From: Symbiotaphrina buchneri
Lineage: Eukaryota > Ascomycota > Symbiotaphrinales > Symbiotaphrinaceae
Assembly (NCBI GenBank): GCA_001599915.1
Contig: BCIG01000007.1
Location: 124,001 to 188,000, forward strand
Direction of reading: 5' to 3'
Length of the DNA stretch: 64,000 nucleotides
In this document: in pieces, positions 21,424-33,829 of the stretch
Numbering within the stretch: the first letter of the stretch is position 1
Layout: every line of letters starts with the position of its first letter
Position numbers and translations under genes: made by a program
The notes under the pieces: model-generated
The model's database searches: none
What the model saw: the letters and a program-made list of their open reading frames with translations, nothing else
Told to the model about the DNA's origin: nothing

Positions 21424-23165
21424 ATGGCTATCGGCCCTACGCCGCCCACCTTCCCTGTCCTCCACGACACCCGTCCTAATGACCACTCCCTCCCCGCCTT
21501 CATGGTCTCCACGACCAGAGGCTTTCTTCCCCGCTCCGACCCTATCGTCGCGCTCCCCTCGGAATTTTCTGCCCTCGAGTCCCTCTTGACCCGCATGCCC
21601 ATCAAGACGGACTCCGGCTCGCCTGGCCTCCTTGCCGAAGGAAAGCTCGGCGATGCTGTGCTGGCCGAGCTTCCAGACCTCAGTGACGCCATCGAGAAGT
21701 ACAAGGAGGACCTTCCGCTCATGAACGCTCTGTATAGGGACTACTCGTTCCTCGCGTCCGCGTATCTGCTGGAGCCTTGCCATCAGCGCTTCATCAAAGG
21801 CGAGGGCTATGGCCTTGGAAGACAGACGTTGCATAGTGTCATTGCCAGGCCTATCGCAAAGGTGGCTGAACTGTAAGTCGATGGTTGGACATCCACGTGA
21901 GTCGACTCGAGTTCACGCTCTGGCTTAGGGCTGGCTTCAAGCCTTTCATGGAGTACGCCGGGTCTTATGCCCTGTTCAACTACCGTCTGGCCGATCCAAC
22001 CCATGGGATGGACTACTCTAACCTCCGCCTGATCCGCGCGTTCGAGCATGGTCTGGATCCCACTTCCTCCGAAGCGGGCTTTGTCCTCGTCCACGTCGAC
22101 ATGGTCAAGAACTCCGGTCCACTCGTTCACGGCGCGGTCGATGCGCTTGCCGCTTGTGCGGAGCATGACCGTAAGCTCTTCAATGAGGGCATGGAGAAGG
22201 TCGTCTCCGCTATGGTCAAGGTGAATGAAGTTATGGACGGTGAGTTGCTCCTCGCTGCTTTCTGCTCCGGCAAAAAAAAAAAAAAAAAAAAAGCGATTCC
22301 AGATGAATGAAATTGACATGTCGCGAGGTATGTGGAAAAAGAGTAAGCCAGGTGACTACACCAGCTTCCGCACGTTCATATTCGGAATCACAAGCCAATC
22401 CATGTTCCCCAATGGCGTCATTTATGAAGGCGTGAGCGAGGAACCGTTGTCGTTCCGTGGGGAGTCGGGTGCCAATGATAGCATGGTATGTCCTCCTTTC
22501 CGTAAACAAACTCCCTGGAGTTTCAATGCTGACGACTGCTCGAGATCCCTCTATGTGATAACTTGCTTCAAATCACTATGCCAGCTACACCATTGACGGA
22601 TATCCTCAACGACTTCCGCGCATATCGCCCAGGCAATCACCGGGAATTTCTCGAGTGGGTCAAGCACCGCTCGTCCGACCTCAGTCTGAGAAACTATGCA
22701 TTGCAGGAAGCCTCTTCGGCTGGTGAGTCTCGCATTTCAGCGTCCTCCTGTCATATCCGCCTATTGCGTATTGCTTCCCGGGAATGACTTCTAACGGCAT
22801 CCAGCACTATACCTCCAAGCTCTGAATCAAGTGCGCGACTTCCGCTGGCGTCATTGGTGCTTCACCCGGGAGTACATTCTTAGGAAGACCGCGCATCCAA
22901 CGGCCACCGGTGGCAGCCCTATTGTAACGGTGAGCTATCCTTGTCACCTGCCTCCGACTCTTAACCGCCGCTGATCCAAATTTAGTGGCTTCCCAATCAG
23001 CTCCAAGCAGTTCTAGATCAGATGATGGCGGTGTCTGGCGCTTTTGATGACAAGCTGCCGGGTTGCGGAGACCTGATGGAATTGGCCAGACTGCAGCAGG
23101 ACACCCTGAAGAAGGAGGTGCAGAAGTACTGTCAGGAGAGAGGCGTAAACTCAGAGAGCAAGTGA
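21424..23165 (+). CDS. indoleamine 2,3-dioxygenase family protein
   Basis: Exons 21424-21872, 21929-22239, 22328-22485, 22545-22722, 22805-22929 and 22986-23165 give 466 aa with every phase consistent. IDO landmarks are the N-terminal helical domain, PFMEYAGSYALFNYRL, FRTFIFGI, FPNGVIYEGVS, ESGANDSMIPLCDNLLQI, the haem-ligand region RPGNHREFLEWV (His near residue 337), and RWRHWCFTREYI near the C-terminus. The enzyme oxidises L-tryptophan to N-formylkynurenine with haem and O2, the first step of the kynurenine route to NAD. Fungi often carry several IDO paralogues with different kinetics, and which one this is cannot be read here. Intron 2 contains a run of 21 A (22272-22292). No targeting signal is seen; cytosolic. 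Confidence 0.93.
22272..22292 (+). repeat. poly-A tract (21 A) inside an intron
   Basis: An uninterrupted run of 21 A between a GTGAGT donor (22240) and the acceptor at 22327. It is a mutable homopolymer, and its length may also be a sequencing artefact. Confidence 0.8.
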
Positions 23166-23323
23166 ATGCTGTGCAAGAGGCACGTATGATTCACGAGGAA
23201 ATTAGAAGCCGTGGGTGGTGCGTAGGCATGCAGACTGGCTGAAAAGGGGTCCCCGCCTCAAGCCACCCACATGTAATGACCATTCGACTGGTCAAGATGC
23301 GTATCATAGAAGATCAGAGAGCC

Positions 23324-24205
23324 TCAAGGCGGTAATGCATCCATTTCCCTGTCTATATCATCAATGATCTCGTCCCAAGGATCCAGTCGTCCATCGTCGT
23401 CTTGAATGCGTTGTATTGCTTGATCGAGCCCTTTCGTGAAACCGGCAGGCTTCTTCCTTTGAAGAGGGCTACGCTCTCTTTTTTGGCCGATCTCTGCGAG
23501 TGGGTTTTGTAATGGGCACTCATCCTGGGAATCTTTCCCTTGTCTCCTGTCAGCCCGTAATGCCGGAGGTCCGTCATTCCGCTCTTTGCCCGTCCCGGCT
23601 TCCTCCATTTCCACGGCAGCATCTTGCAGAACATTCCCATCGTCAGGCGTCTTCCAGCCAACCGTACAAAAGTCGTGAATAGCAATGTAGACCACCGAGC
23701 CATTCCCATTGAGTCTCTTGGCCCTTTGCAACTCGTATTTATCCAGCCGGACATAGGATCCCTCTCCCGTCTCGCCGGTCAGGACAAATCGATGCATCTC
23801 CGCTTTCAAGAGGGCTATTGCCAAGCAAAGGGAAAGAGAAAGTCAGCCACAGTCATCTCTCTAAACCACCAGCTCCATATAACGAGGGTTTCGCTCCCAA
23901 GCGCAGAATGACCCACCTTGTATGCACCACACCCCATCGCTGAGCCACAGCCTATACGCAAGCTTCTTCCTCCCTTTCCCTGTCCCCTCTTTCCCCTCTC
24001 CTCCTCCGCCGGTGGCGGCAGTTGCTTTGCGACATGGGTAGACAGGGTACTCCTCGCGGATCTTGGTCACCAGCAGGATCAGCTGCGGAGGGCAATATAA
24101 TGTACGCAGAAGCTCGGCGATGCAGGGGCGGAAACGCGGGGTGATGACCGCGGGCGGAGAGGATGGCGGAGATTCATCTTCTGCTTCTGGGTCGAGTGCA
24201 ACCAT
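23324..24205 (-). CDS. small protein with an RPA70N-like OB-fold domain
   Basis: Exons 24205-23917 and 23814-23324 (GT-AG, phase 1) give 259 aa. After a Pro/Ser-rich start, residues about 24-140 read like the N-terminal OB fold of replication protein A large subunit: RPCIAELLRTLYCPPQLILL, then LAYRLWLSDGVWCIQALL, a basic strand with GSYVRLDKYEL, and VVYIAIHDFCTVG. The LSDG turn followed by a helix entry, and the YVRLDKYE strand, match that family's pattern. The remainder is charged and probably disordered, with an acidic end (RLDPWDEIIDDIDREMDALP) that could bind a basic partner. The protein lacks the DNA-binding OB folds of true RPA70. Role in DNA repair or checkpoint docking is only an inference. 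Confidence 0.72.
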
Positions 24206-24512
24206 AGATTTAGACCCAGTGCCTGTCTAGGCTTGGTGGGTTGTAAAGTTTGGTTTGTTGGTGTTGTGCAGGGATTGCTTGGTGGGGTGATGCGGGACGA
24301 AGTCGGTGAGACGCGTCGGCACGCGTCGCTTCAATTCAATTGAATTGGACCTCGGCTACTCCTGGCGGGCCCCTTTCCATATCAACCCACCACACATTTT
24401 GACCGCACACGAATTTCAGTCAGCGATTGTGTGTGCAAGGAAGTCCATACAGCATATTTGATATAAAGGCAAGTAGTCTATAAGCTATCTACAAAGAACA
24501 CAAACCATTGGT
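24206..24512. other. intergenic
   Basis: 307 bp upstream of the OB-fold gene and downstream of the isocitrate-lyase-like gene. A TTCAATTCAATTGAATTGGA inverted motif lies near 24330. No gene. Confidence 0.5.
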
Positions 24513-26402
24513 CTAGCCAAACCTGTTGGCCTTCGGGCCCTTTACCACACCCTCGCCCATGCCAGCCTTCGCCGTCTGTCCTTCCATGCCGGCTCCGATA
24601 CCCATTGTCGCCGTCTCCAGCAGGGCATCAGCCAGGTACGCGCCTGAGAACCTCAATCTGGCCCATCCAAGCTTAATGTCCTCCTCCTTCTTGGCCTCTT
24701 CCCTGACCTCCAGGCCGGGATATGTCACACCAAGCTCCGGGCTCATGACGTGCTGCATATACGCCGCGATGCCGCCCTTCTGCCACATCTTGCCGAAGTT
24801 CTCCACGCACCTCCGCGCGCCCTGCCAGACCCAGATCGGTTGTGTCTGCCATACAATACCGTACTTCTTCGCGGCGTCCCACGGGAAGTTCTTCACTTCT
24901 TCCGGCGTCCAGCCCGCCTTCAGCCAGTCATAACCGCCGGTGTATCCGAACCCAAACTTCCGGTCTGGATGCACGGCTCGCACCGCACTGTGGAAGGCGT
25001 CGATGTCGGCGGGCACGGGATAGTCCATGCGGGACCAGGTCACCTCGCCCAAGGGCGCGGCGAGCAAGGCGCGTGCGATGACTGCGTCGACGGTAGGAGC
25101 GAACCGGTAGGAGCCCTCGGGCGTACGGGGAAGGTCCCAATCAAAGAAGATGGTGATTCCATCGAGGTGCTTTGCGGCAAGCTCGCGGCGCTCCGCAAGT
25201 GAGACGGCTCCTTTGGCTTTGGCTAGTGCAGCTTTGTAGGCCGAGACACCGCCGGGGTTTGAGGCGCCTTGAGCAGCCACAGCATTATCGAAAGTCATCA
25301 GACCAGCGGACGCGATCCAGTCACGCTGTGCCTGGAGGACATCGGCACCACTGGCGGAGGCGCGGGACAAGACTGTGTTGAGAGGCTCAACAGGCTTCGT
25401 GGCTCCGAGAACGTAAAGATGGTCTCGAGGGTCGATAGTGGAGGAGATGTAGCTGGCGTGATCGGTATCACAGCGGCACATGAGCATCTAGAACAGAGGC
25501 TTAGTTGAGACTTCTGATAAAGAGCATCCGGACAAGATAGTCATACCGTTTCGGCGCCCATGACGTCAATCTGTGTTCGCGCTGCAGTCAAACGAGCCAA
25601 ATACTCGCTGGTTGGGACGACAGTCCGTCCTTCTCCAGTAGTGAACTTCTTTACTCCTGGAGAGCAAGAGCTATGTCAGCAAAGGGCATACACCAACCGG
25701 ATACACAGTCACGGATGTGGGATCACATACCGATAGCCAGATCATCCAAATGGAACATGGCAACCCCTGCCTCCACCATAGCCCTAGTAAGTTTAATCGT
25801 GCTAGTAAGCCCGCCGAATCCCATATCACCGTCCGCAACAATGGGTGTTAGGAAGTCCCAGTTCTCTAAGCCTTCCCTCTCCGCCTTGGGGTACAGGAAA
25901 CGAAATTGCCGTTGGCGCTGATCATGGAACACCTGGGAGCGGAAAATCTTGTTCACAACCGAAGGAACCGTGTCCCACGGGTAATCGGCGTGGTCCATAC
26001 CAGGCGAGCTCACGGCGGAGTAACCACAGAGGGCACCAGAGGCGTAAATAGTCTGTTGCGTTTGCGCCATAACACCCGCCTGCTGTGGATCTGTGCAGCC
26101 AAATGTCAGCTCACATGTACCCTTCTCCTGGTGCTCAATCATCTGGTCCCAGAGCTTAAGGGCCATGTCACTGGACGGGTAGTGCTGCTTGACGTCGCTC
26201 CGCAGGGCAGCAATGCGCTCAGCCGTATATGGCCTGTACAAGCGGGATTGTGAGTAGGCATTGTGGGAAGCTTGTGGACATGGACGACAAACCGCTTCAG
26301 CTGGCGTTGCTTTGGGCTAGACTGCCACCATGCTTTGATCTCAGCCACTTCCTTCTCAAAGGCCGCCTGCTCCGCGTCGAGAGATATATTTCGCTCAGGC
26401 AT
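24513..26402 (-). CDS. isocitrate-lyase-like protein lacking the catalytic Cys motif
   Basis: Exons 26402-26293, 26233-25731, 25656-25547 and 25487-24513 give 565 aa, near the usual 540-600 for fungal isocitrate and 2-methylisocitrate lyases. Clear ICL features are EVAEIKAWW, RPYTAERIAALR, ENWDFLTPIVADGDMGFGG, MFHLDDLAIG, RCDTDHASYISSTIDPRDH and TIFFDWDLPRTPEG. At the active-site loop the family has KKCGH, whose Cys is the catalytic acid; here it reads VKKFTTGEGRTVVP. DADTGHGG has also become DGDMGFGG, and the EDQ motif DDL. The C-terminus (NRFG) is not a peroxisomal signal. So this is either a different lyase of the PEP-mutase/ICL superfamily or an inactive homologue. All intron phases close and there are no internal stops, so it appears to be under selection. 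Confidence 0.85.
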
Positions 26403-27773
26403 ATTGTACTGAGAGTTACAGTTGTGCTTGAAGCGTATAGAAAGAGAGGAGTAGAGAAGAAGCTGCGATCAATGGAGACGAACAGCAACAATGACAGAGA
26501 GCAAGCGGAAGTAAGGAAGACAAGTTTCAAAGTCAAAGATGATCAGGGAGAAGCATCGGACTCGTGTGCTTCCCTTGGCCGATCATCCTCTCCATCAGCT
26601 AAGGCACTTTTGCACAAGCAAAGCGCGTCCATGCGGGAACATTCAGTCCGGGCGGAGCTCTGAACAAAGCCTTATCAAGAGGCTCGGTCTATTTCACGTC
26701 CTATCTATGCTAGTGTTTCCCAAGAACGACGGATAGATAGGACTAGCAGGTGGTTCGTGTGGAGTTTCGACCACCGCTTCGGTCTCTTGACGCGACGAGC
26801 CAGCGATGCCTAGACCGTCAATTGCGCTAGGAGTCTCAGGGTTCCGAAGGCTGCACCCCGCATTTCCGGTCAGGGTGCTGATAAGGTGATAGATCCACAG
26901 GTGCTTGGCATGGAATGTGGCTCCACGATGGCATGGTCGGATAAGGGCCGCGTCGAGCGGACAACGGACTTGGATGGAATTGGCCAACATCAGATACTTT
27001 GGTAGCTTGATGATCGAAGATACCTTGGGCTCGGAGATAATGGTCCAGTCCAATTAAGCTTAGTTATCATACGCCTATCTTGAACTGCAATGTGCCGAGA
27101 TAGGCCCTCTCCCCAGATCATCTTCGAGATGGATATTGTGAGATGCGTCTTGGGTCTTCAGGAGTGCATGATCGTTGAGATCCATGGAGTGATATGTATC
27201 TCAACTCTAGGAGACGCCTTAACTAGGTTATATGGATAGCAGCTCACATGCAGGTACTGCATTGGAAGGCATTCACTGAAACTGTAGAGACGTCAAATCA
27301 CAACCCATAACGGAAACTACCCATCATACAGTGGGATTAATATTTGCTCGATGTTGACTCCTACCTTGTGTAGAATGGGCGACCTCTGTACAAAGTAAGG
27401 CCACCAGACTAAGAGATTACTTTTATGCAGGGTCTCATACCCGACCCCAGAGCAGCAGTTAAGGGCGGAATCGGGCCATCGACCCTACATACTGCATGCT
27501 TGAAGGATCATAATCGCCTGCGATAACGCTGGCCCTCTTTTCGAACCCTAAACATCACGATCCTCTCGGCGGCCACCCAATCCCTCTTCCGTCCAATTTC
27601 CTGCCAAGTCCTTATCTCTCGCGTGGCTCCGCCGCTTGGCTAGCTTGGCTATCTTGGCTTGATAGGACCACCACCCTTGAAGGAAACTCCCTGCTCTGGT
27701 CATCTATGATTGATAATTGATCGAGTACCTGTAGAAAGACTGTCTGAATTAATGTTTTAAAGGAATAATCTGG
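26403..27773. other. intergenic, two divergent promoters
   Basis: About 1.37 kb between the ICL-like gene (-) and the Zn2Cys6 gene (+). Short frames on both strands show no resemblance to known proteins. Confidence 0.5.
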
Positions 27774-30589
27774 ATGCCAGCTCCGGAGTCGGGATCAGAG
27801 TCCGGTACGAACGGCACAGGCCCGGACGAGCAACATAGCACCTCCGCCCCGCCGGCTAAGAGGCAGAAGGTCCTTGCATGCAAGAGATGCCGCGCGCGAA
27901 AGCAGAGAGTGAGTCCCTGCCGCCCATCATGCTGGTGCGGCTTCTAATATTTTATGTTGTAGTGTGATGCTGCCGACGGGAATTCATGCTCTAATTGCAA
28001 AAGAGCGGATAAGGGTAATTGACCAATATCCTCACTCACTGTTATTGTATTTTGCTTGTGCTTTTCTCTTGGTCTTCATATCGCTCCTGTCACCGTTACA
28101 AATTGGCTGACGAGGAAAGAATGTATTCCTACCGAACCGGTGGTTCTGCGGTCACGCTATAAAGCTCAGTAAGCTGCGTACATCAAGAACGCTTTTCAAG
28201 TCTAACAGAGGTAAACCATAGATATGTCCATGCATTGGAACAACGAGTCGCACAGCTCGAGCAGCTTGAGCACCTCGGCTCTTTTGACAGTCCTAGTAGG
28301 GTTGATCTGTCAGGGGCACCTACTCAGCACGCTCCTTCGGGGTATCCTGATTCAAGCTCATTCCATAACGCTTCTATGCCTTATAACCAGGGCCCGGTAG
28401 GGCCTTCAGTAACTATGCAAACTGAGCCGGTGTTGACATTCCCAACACCATTTCCGCCTGGGAATGAGATGGGGCAAGGAGCTGGAACAAGTCCAACAGC
28501 ACCGCGTTCCAACAACCCCAATCCGTCTCCTGCACTCACGAACAGCACATGCAGCATTCCCCCTGTCAATAACCAGAAATGTGCATCACCAACTGCCAAT
28601 TCCACATTGTGGCCACACGATGCTCATCAATATGAGTACTTCTCACGCAGTGACAGTACTATCACTGGACTGTTGGCTACGTTTATTGAGCCGGCGGATC
28701 CTCTACTCCACCGAAGGACTACTGGTAGTTGCACTAGCGGTGATCCTCAAGGCCCGGATTCTCCTGAACAGTACTTCAGTCAGAAGGCTGCTTGGCCAGA
28801 GTCCCTCCCGGCGACGGTTGAGGATCATCTCATCAACCTGTACTTTGATATGGCCAATGTGCAATGGCCGTTTCTACTGAAGGAAACTCTCATATCTTGG
28901 TTAATTTCATGGAGGACAAGGCCTCGCGACGGGTTCTCTGTAGATGCGTGGAAAGGGTTCTTTGTGAACATGGTAATTCATAACTATGGTCTTCCTGTGC
29001 TTTTCGCATGGCTCATTTCTGGCACAGATCTTCTCTGTGAGCTTATTGCTCGATCCTCAAGATACGAAGGGTGGAAAACATACGTCACAGGTAGTAGCGT
29101 CGACCCGTACAAGGACTACTGCTGACCTATCAAGGCTTTTTACAAACATGCAGTTGGAAGATATCTCCCAGCCGTTCTATCTCAGCCGAGTCAACTTTTG
29201 CATGTCCAAGCCTATCTTTTGATGGCTATCCACTCTCTCTTTTCACCTTCAACAGATAGGATACCACTTATGGTATCGTCTGCAATGCGCTACTGTATAG
29301 TGGCTCGATTCCATCTGAGGGAAGCAGAACCGAAACCAGTTGATGCGGCCTCCCGACTGGAGATCCATTTACGAAGGAGGGCCTTCTGGGTCGCCTATTC
29401 TTTGGACCGTAACGCCTCTGGAATATTCCAACTCCCGGTCTCAGTATCAGATGACGTTATCACAGTACCGGTATGCAAGAGACACCATTGTGTAGCCTAT
29501 ACTAACGGCGGCAGTTATATGATAATATGGAAGAGTCGGATTTGACTGAGCCACCCAAGAATTCACACAAGAATCCTTATGGTCGTTGCACTTACACCGC
29601 TGTCTCGTCTGCACTACATCGAGTCCGCTGTTTCCAGATACAATCTGAAATCCTCAGTGTAACCATGCGGTCAGACTTCAGTTCTAACTTCGACTCTTTA
29701 TCGAATTGGAGATCCTACATCCTGTCAAAACTGGACCACTGGAAGTCGCAATTGCGGGAAATGTGCGACGCAAATTCGAAAAGCTACACCAATGACAGAT
29801 GGGTCATGATACCCTACAATCACTGCCTGTTATATCTTTACAGACCAACCAAAGCCAACGTCCGTGGCCCTGATGGCGACTGGTCAATTCAAGCAAGTAC
29901 ACAAACAGCTTCTGCTTTCAGGAAATTTCAGGCCGATCACACCATCTCAAACCCATGGCTCGGAGTATGATCCCTTCTTCTTGCTAGCATTGAGGCTCCC
30001 AACTAACTATAATCAGCTCATAAGTCAATTCTCCATTGGAATAACCATTCTATACTGCTTTTGGGCCACTCCACCGCGGTTCAGAACCGAGTCCTTCACC
30101 TCAACGAACGTAGCCACCGGTCTCCGTGCGTGCTCCAATATTCTGGCCATAATGGCAGACAGATGGGAAGCCGCAAAGGATCTGAGAGACGTGTTCGAGC
30201 TTCTGGCTACAGAGATCCCCACCACGGAGATGCACTCTGACAGATACTTTGACAACCGTCGAGCGTTAAAGCGCGTTAGCAATGAAACAGCCTCAGAAAT
30301 CCAGTCGAAATTAGGGCACGTCAAGTCATTGGTCGTCAATGCGGAAGTTCTTCGAATGATCGAGGAGATGATTACGGAGGATCTCCCTCGAGATGAAGAC
30401 GTCCCTTCGGAACCTTTTGAAACGGGAGACAAGCACGACCTTCCTGTGTCCGCTCAGAATTTGGCCTCGTTTCAATTCACAAGTCCATGGCTCACGGCCG
30501 AAACAGCAGATGGTGGGCTTGGAGAGCTCGGTTCAGACCAGATTCTTGAATTTCCTGGAAGCCTCTCGGGATACGACCTCTTCTCATGA
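27774..30589 (+). CDS. Zn2Cys6 transcription factor with fungal_trans domain
   Basis: Exons 27774-27908, 27963-28014, 28120-28168, 28222-28972, 29028-29090, 29135-29470, 29515-29964 and 30017-30589 give 802 aa. The binuclear zinc cluster is split over three exons: CKRCRARKQR, CDAADGNSCSNCKRADK, then ECIP (residues 36-65). A linker and short coiled coil follow (YVHALEQRVAQLEQLEHL). A Pro/Ser/Asn-rich region leads into the middle homology region, with the family's HVQAYLLMAIHSLF, LRRRAFWVAYSLDR and PVSVSDDVITVP. It should bind CGG-type sites in the nucleus. The adjacent Dal5-type permease, 1.35 kb downstream in the same direction, is a candidate target by neighbourhood only. Confidence 0.9.
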
Positions 30590-31944
30590 GAGGGAGGGAT
30601 ATCTGCCTAAATGATCGCCTGGCAACCCTAGAGTCCCACGAGCGAACGGAGACCAGAGGGAAACCATAATATTTGAGATCTGGTACGCGGAACTCGGACT
30701 CGCTTGCGATGTCGGTAAGGAACCCCTTCGTGTTGCGAACACCGTGTGCAAGCCGCAAGATCCTGATCATCACTAGAATATGCATTAATCACGGTCCGCC
30801 CTTGACTCTGCTCCAGATCACTCCAGATCAGGAGACAGGTTTGAGCAAGGCAGCAGGCTGGTCCGGCGATCGTCGTGAGCCGGAATGGACTAGCACTCTC
30901 TCACCGAAAGTGAAGATCCTTGAACACCGAGCCTGTTTCCGAGCCAGCGCGTATCTGGTATGACCAGAACTACAGGAGGCGGCCTTACGCAGGGTGATAA
31001 TGCCACGAGTCATGATGATCTCCCTCTTCTCACAGACTGTGGGGTTATGGGCGGGCCTCTCTTAGTGGAGCCATGACATGGAGTCGCTGGTGGTGACATC
31101 CTTATGCAGTGGGAAGCATCAGTCACAAGCATAATAGAAATATCAGGGATTACACCATGGTTGATGCATTAATTGGCACCTGTTGCAAAGACCTCAAAGT
31201 CTCGGGGAGGAGGATTGCGATAAAGGGGTGATAGAAGATGTAATTCACGTGGAGATCTGCGATTTCCATATTATGGAATTATATAAAATGTAACGATGCT
31301 ATACTGTGCTCATTCTCGTAGTCCCATCAGTCGTCCAATTACTATTATACAAGCCATCAATATCCGTTGTTGACCCTGTTTGGGGTGGTTGACGGCACCT
31401 TTCTGATACAGTATCGCCCTGCAGTTTCCACTGAGCATGCATCGGTTCTTTTTTCACCGCCCTGATAGGCTCTGATTAGGCTCCGGTAGGCTCCAAGTCC
31501 GACTCGGCTAACATCCCCTTTACAACTTGATTGCTTCTTATCAGCAGCAACAACAGGCTGGCCCCGAGCACTCCTCCCATGAGTGCTGCAACTCCGAGCA
31601 GGATCATAAACTGCGGCAATCAAGGTCGTATTATCAGATAACACCAGTGATATCAATGCTCGATCCGACGTCAAGTCGTACGCGGCGCATCCGCCTTCCA
31701 GCCGATGTCGACCAGACCGCGTTTATCGGCACTAGTGGGGAGCGCGGACCCCTGAAAGGGGCAAGGGCCCCATCGGACTCTCCAAGACCGACGGGCCTTC
31801 GATCTCCTATCTCAACTGAGAGATGTTGTGTAGGGAGTCTGTGCGCAACATGGCTGCAATCCTCGTGAGGCTTCATATATATCAGGGCAGAATGATTCCA
31901 ATATCAAGATCCATTACGGACAACTTCATCTTTCAGAAAGCACC
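30590..31944. other. intergenic
   Basis: About 1.35 kb. A minus-strand open stretch near 30785-30660 (reading GVRNTKGFLTDIASE) looks coding-like but is interrupted and has no partner exons. Otherwise this is promoter DNA for the permease. Confidence 0.4.
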
Positions 31945-33829
31945 ATGGACAAGTCAAATGCAATGGTTCCCAACCAGGAGTCTATCGACCAGGAGTCTGC
32001 GGCGGTTGGCGAAGTTCAAGAGCTCCACAAGCATGACTTGAACAAAGAAGATATTGCCGCCGAATTGGCGGAACGGTTCCAAGGAGGAGAGGGCTACACC
32101 AAAAAGGAAGCCACCCGCTTGCGTTGGAAGTTGGATTTGCGACTCATTCCAATTCTTTGGTTCAACGTGCTGTTGCCTGCTTTTGACAAAGTAAGCCACG
32201 GTACCGCCGCTCTGTATGGTCTTCGAACAGACCTCAACCTGGTAGGGAACCAGTACGCTTGGATTGGAAGTATTTTATACGTAAGTTGACCATCTTTGGA
32301 TATTACACGCCCAATGCAAAGTTCGCTAATATCATATAGTTTGGGTACTTGGTGTGGTGCTTCCCTTCTGGCTCTCTTTTACAGAAGCTGCCCATTGCAA
32401 AGACTATGTCCGTGGCCATGGTCCTATGGGGTATTGTTCTGGTGTGCATGTCGTTCACCCAGAACTTTGCTCAGTTGATGGCTTGTCGCTTTTTGTTGGG
32501 CTTGCTTGAGGCCCCTGTTGTACCGGGCAACATGCTTGTCCTGTCCATGTGGTACACCAGACCGTAAGTGGCCTATTATTCTATCTATCAATGGCTGGTA
32601 ATTTACATGCTTGTCTAGGGAGCAATCTCTGCGTTATGGCCTGATGTACACTGGACTCAGTACGTGTTTCACGGGACCATTGGGTTACGCCATTGGTTTC
32701 ATCCACACGACGAAGTTCCGAGTCTGGGAGGCCTTCTTTTGGATCGCTGGATCGATGACTTTCGTCTATGGCATCATTGTGGGCATATTCTTGCCTGACA
32801 ATCCAGTCAAAGCCAAGTTCCTCAACGAGCGAGAGAGGGCCATCGCCGTGGATCGTGTTCGTGTCAATCAAACAGGTAAGACATGGAAGCGTCTATTCTC
32901 TGCAACAACACATGTGCTAACCATCGCTCAGGTATTGAGAACAAGAAGTTCAAGAAGGAACAGATGTTTGAAGCATTCCTCGACATCCGCGTCTGGCTCA
33001 TGTTTCTGTTTAACATCTGGATCAGTATTCCCAATGGTGGGCTGACTAACGTAAGCAATCGTCCTTCATCGTCAAGGAATTGCCGCTGACTGGGAGAGCA
33101 GTTCCAACCTCTCATCATCAAAGGTCTTGGGTATACCTCTCAGAGATCCGCGCTCCTAAGTATTCCCAGCGGTGTCATGCAGACCGTGTCCAGCTACATG
33201 TGCAACGGAGGCGTTTTCCTGGCCGCCAAATACCTCCCTCGGTACCACCTGCGAGGTGCATTCATGGTGTTCGGCATCGTGGTCGGGCTGATCGCTGCCG
33301 TCTTTCTTTACATCCTTCCATTGAACGCCTACCACAGCCGGCTCTGTGCTTTGTATTTTGGACACTTCTACCTTGGCCCATACATCGTCGGGTTGAGTAT
33401 GGTTGGTGCCAACACGGCTGTAAGAAGTCCTGTCCCCTCTATCCTTTTTGGCAATGCTGACTGTCAAGCAGGGTCACACGAAGAAGGTTACTGTCAATGC
33501 CATGATGTTCATCTCCTACTGCGTTTCCAATATCATTGGCCCACAGTTCTTCAAGAGCAACCAGTCCCCTCTGTATCCGCTTGGGTTCGGCGCCATTATG
33601 GGCTCTTACGTTCTCTCGTTGATTACGATTGCGGTCTATATGCTCGTCTGTGCTTGGGAAAATAAACGCAGGGACTCCCGTGACGCAGCCGCTGGAGCGA
33701 TCGTCCATCAAGACACCGACTTCAAAGACTTTACGGACAAGCAGAATCTTGTATGGCAACCCCTTTTCTTCTCGTTCGTTTCAGACTGGACAGCTGACCG
33801 TTGCATAGCATTTCCGCTACGTCTGGTAA
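31945..33829 (+). CDS. MFS permease of the anion:cation symporter (Dal5-like) family
   Basis: Exons 31945-32280, 32340-32563, 32619-32875, 32932-33050, 33102-33419, 33472-33750 and 33809-33829 give 517 aa. The last exon is only seven codons (HFRYVW-stop). Typical ACS-family elements are RLRWKLDLRLIPILWFNVLL, FDKVSHGTAALYGLRTDLNL, FGYLVWCFPSGSLLQKLP, RFLLGLLEAPVVPGNMLVLS, WYTRPEQSLRYGLMYTG, NERERAIAVDRVRVNQTG and FNIWISIPNGGLTNF. Twelve membrane spans are predicted, with the plasma membrane as location. Relatives import allantoate, nicotinate, pantothenate and other organic anions; the substrate cannot be told from sequence. It lies next to a Zn2Cys6 gene. Confidence 0.9.

Noticed and set aside
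30492-30785. Minus-strand frame with protein-like stretch GVRNTKGFLTDIASE
   Set aside because: It overlaps the 3' end of the Zn2Cys6 gene and has stops close by, with no in-phase partner exons. Too weak to call.
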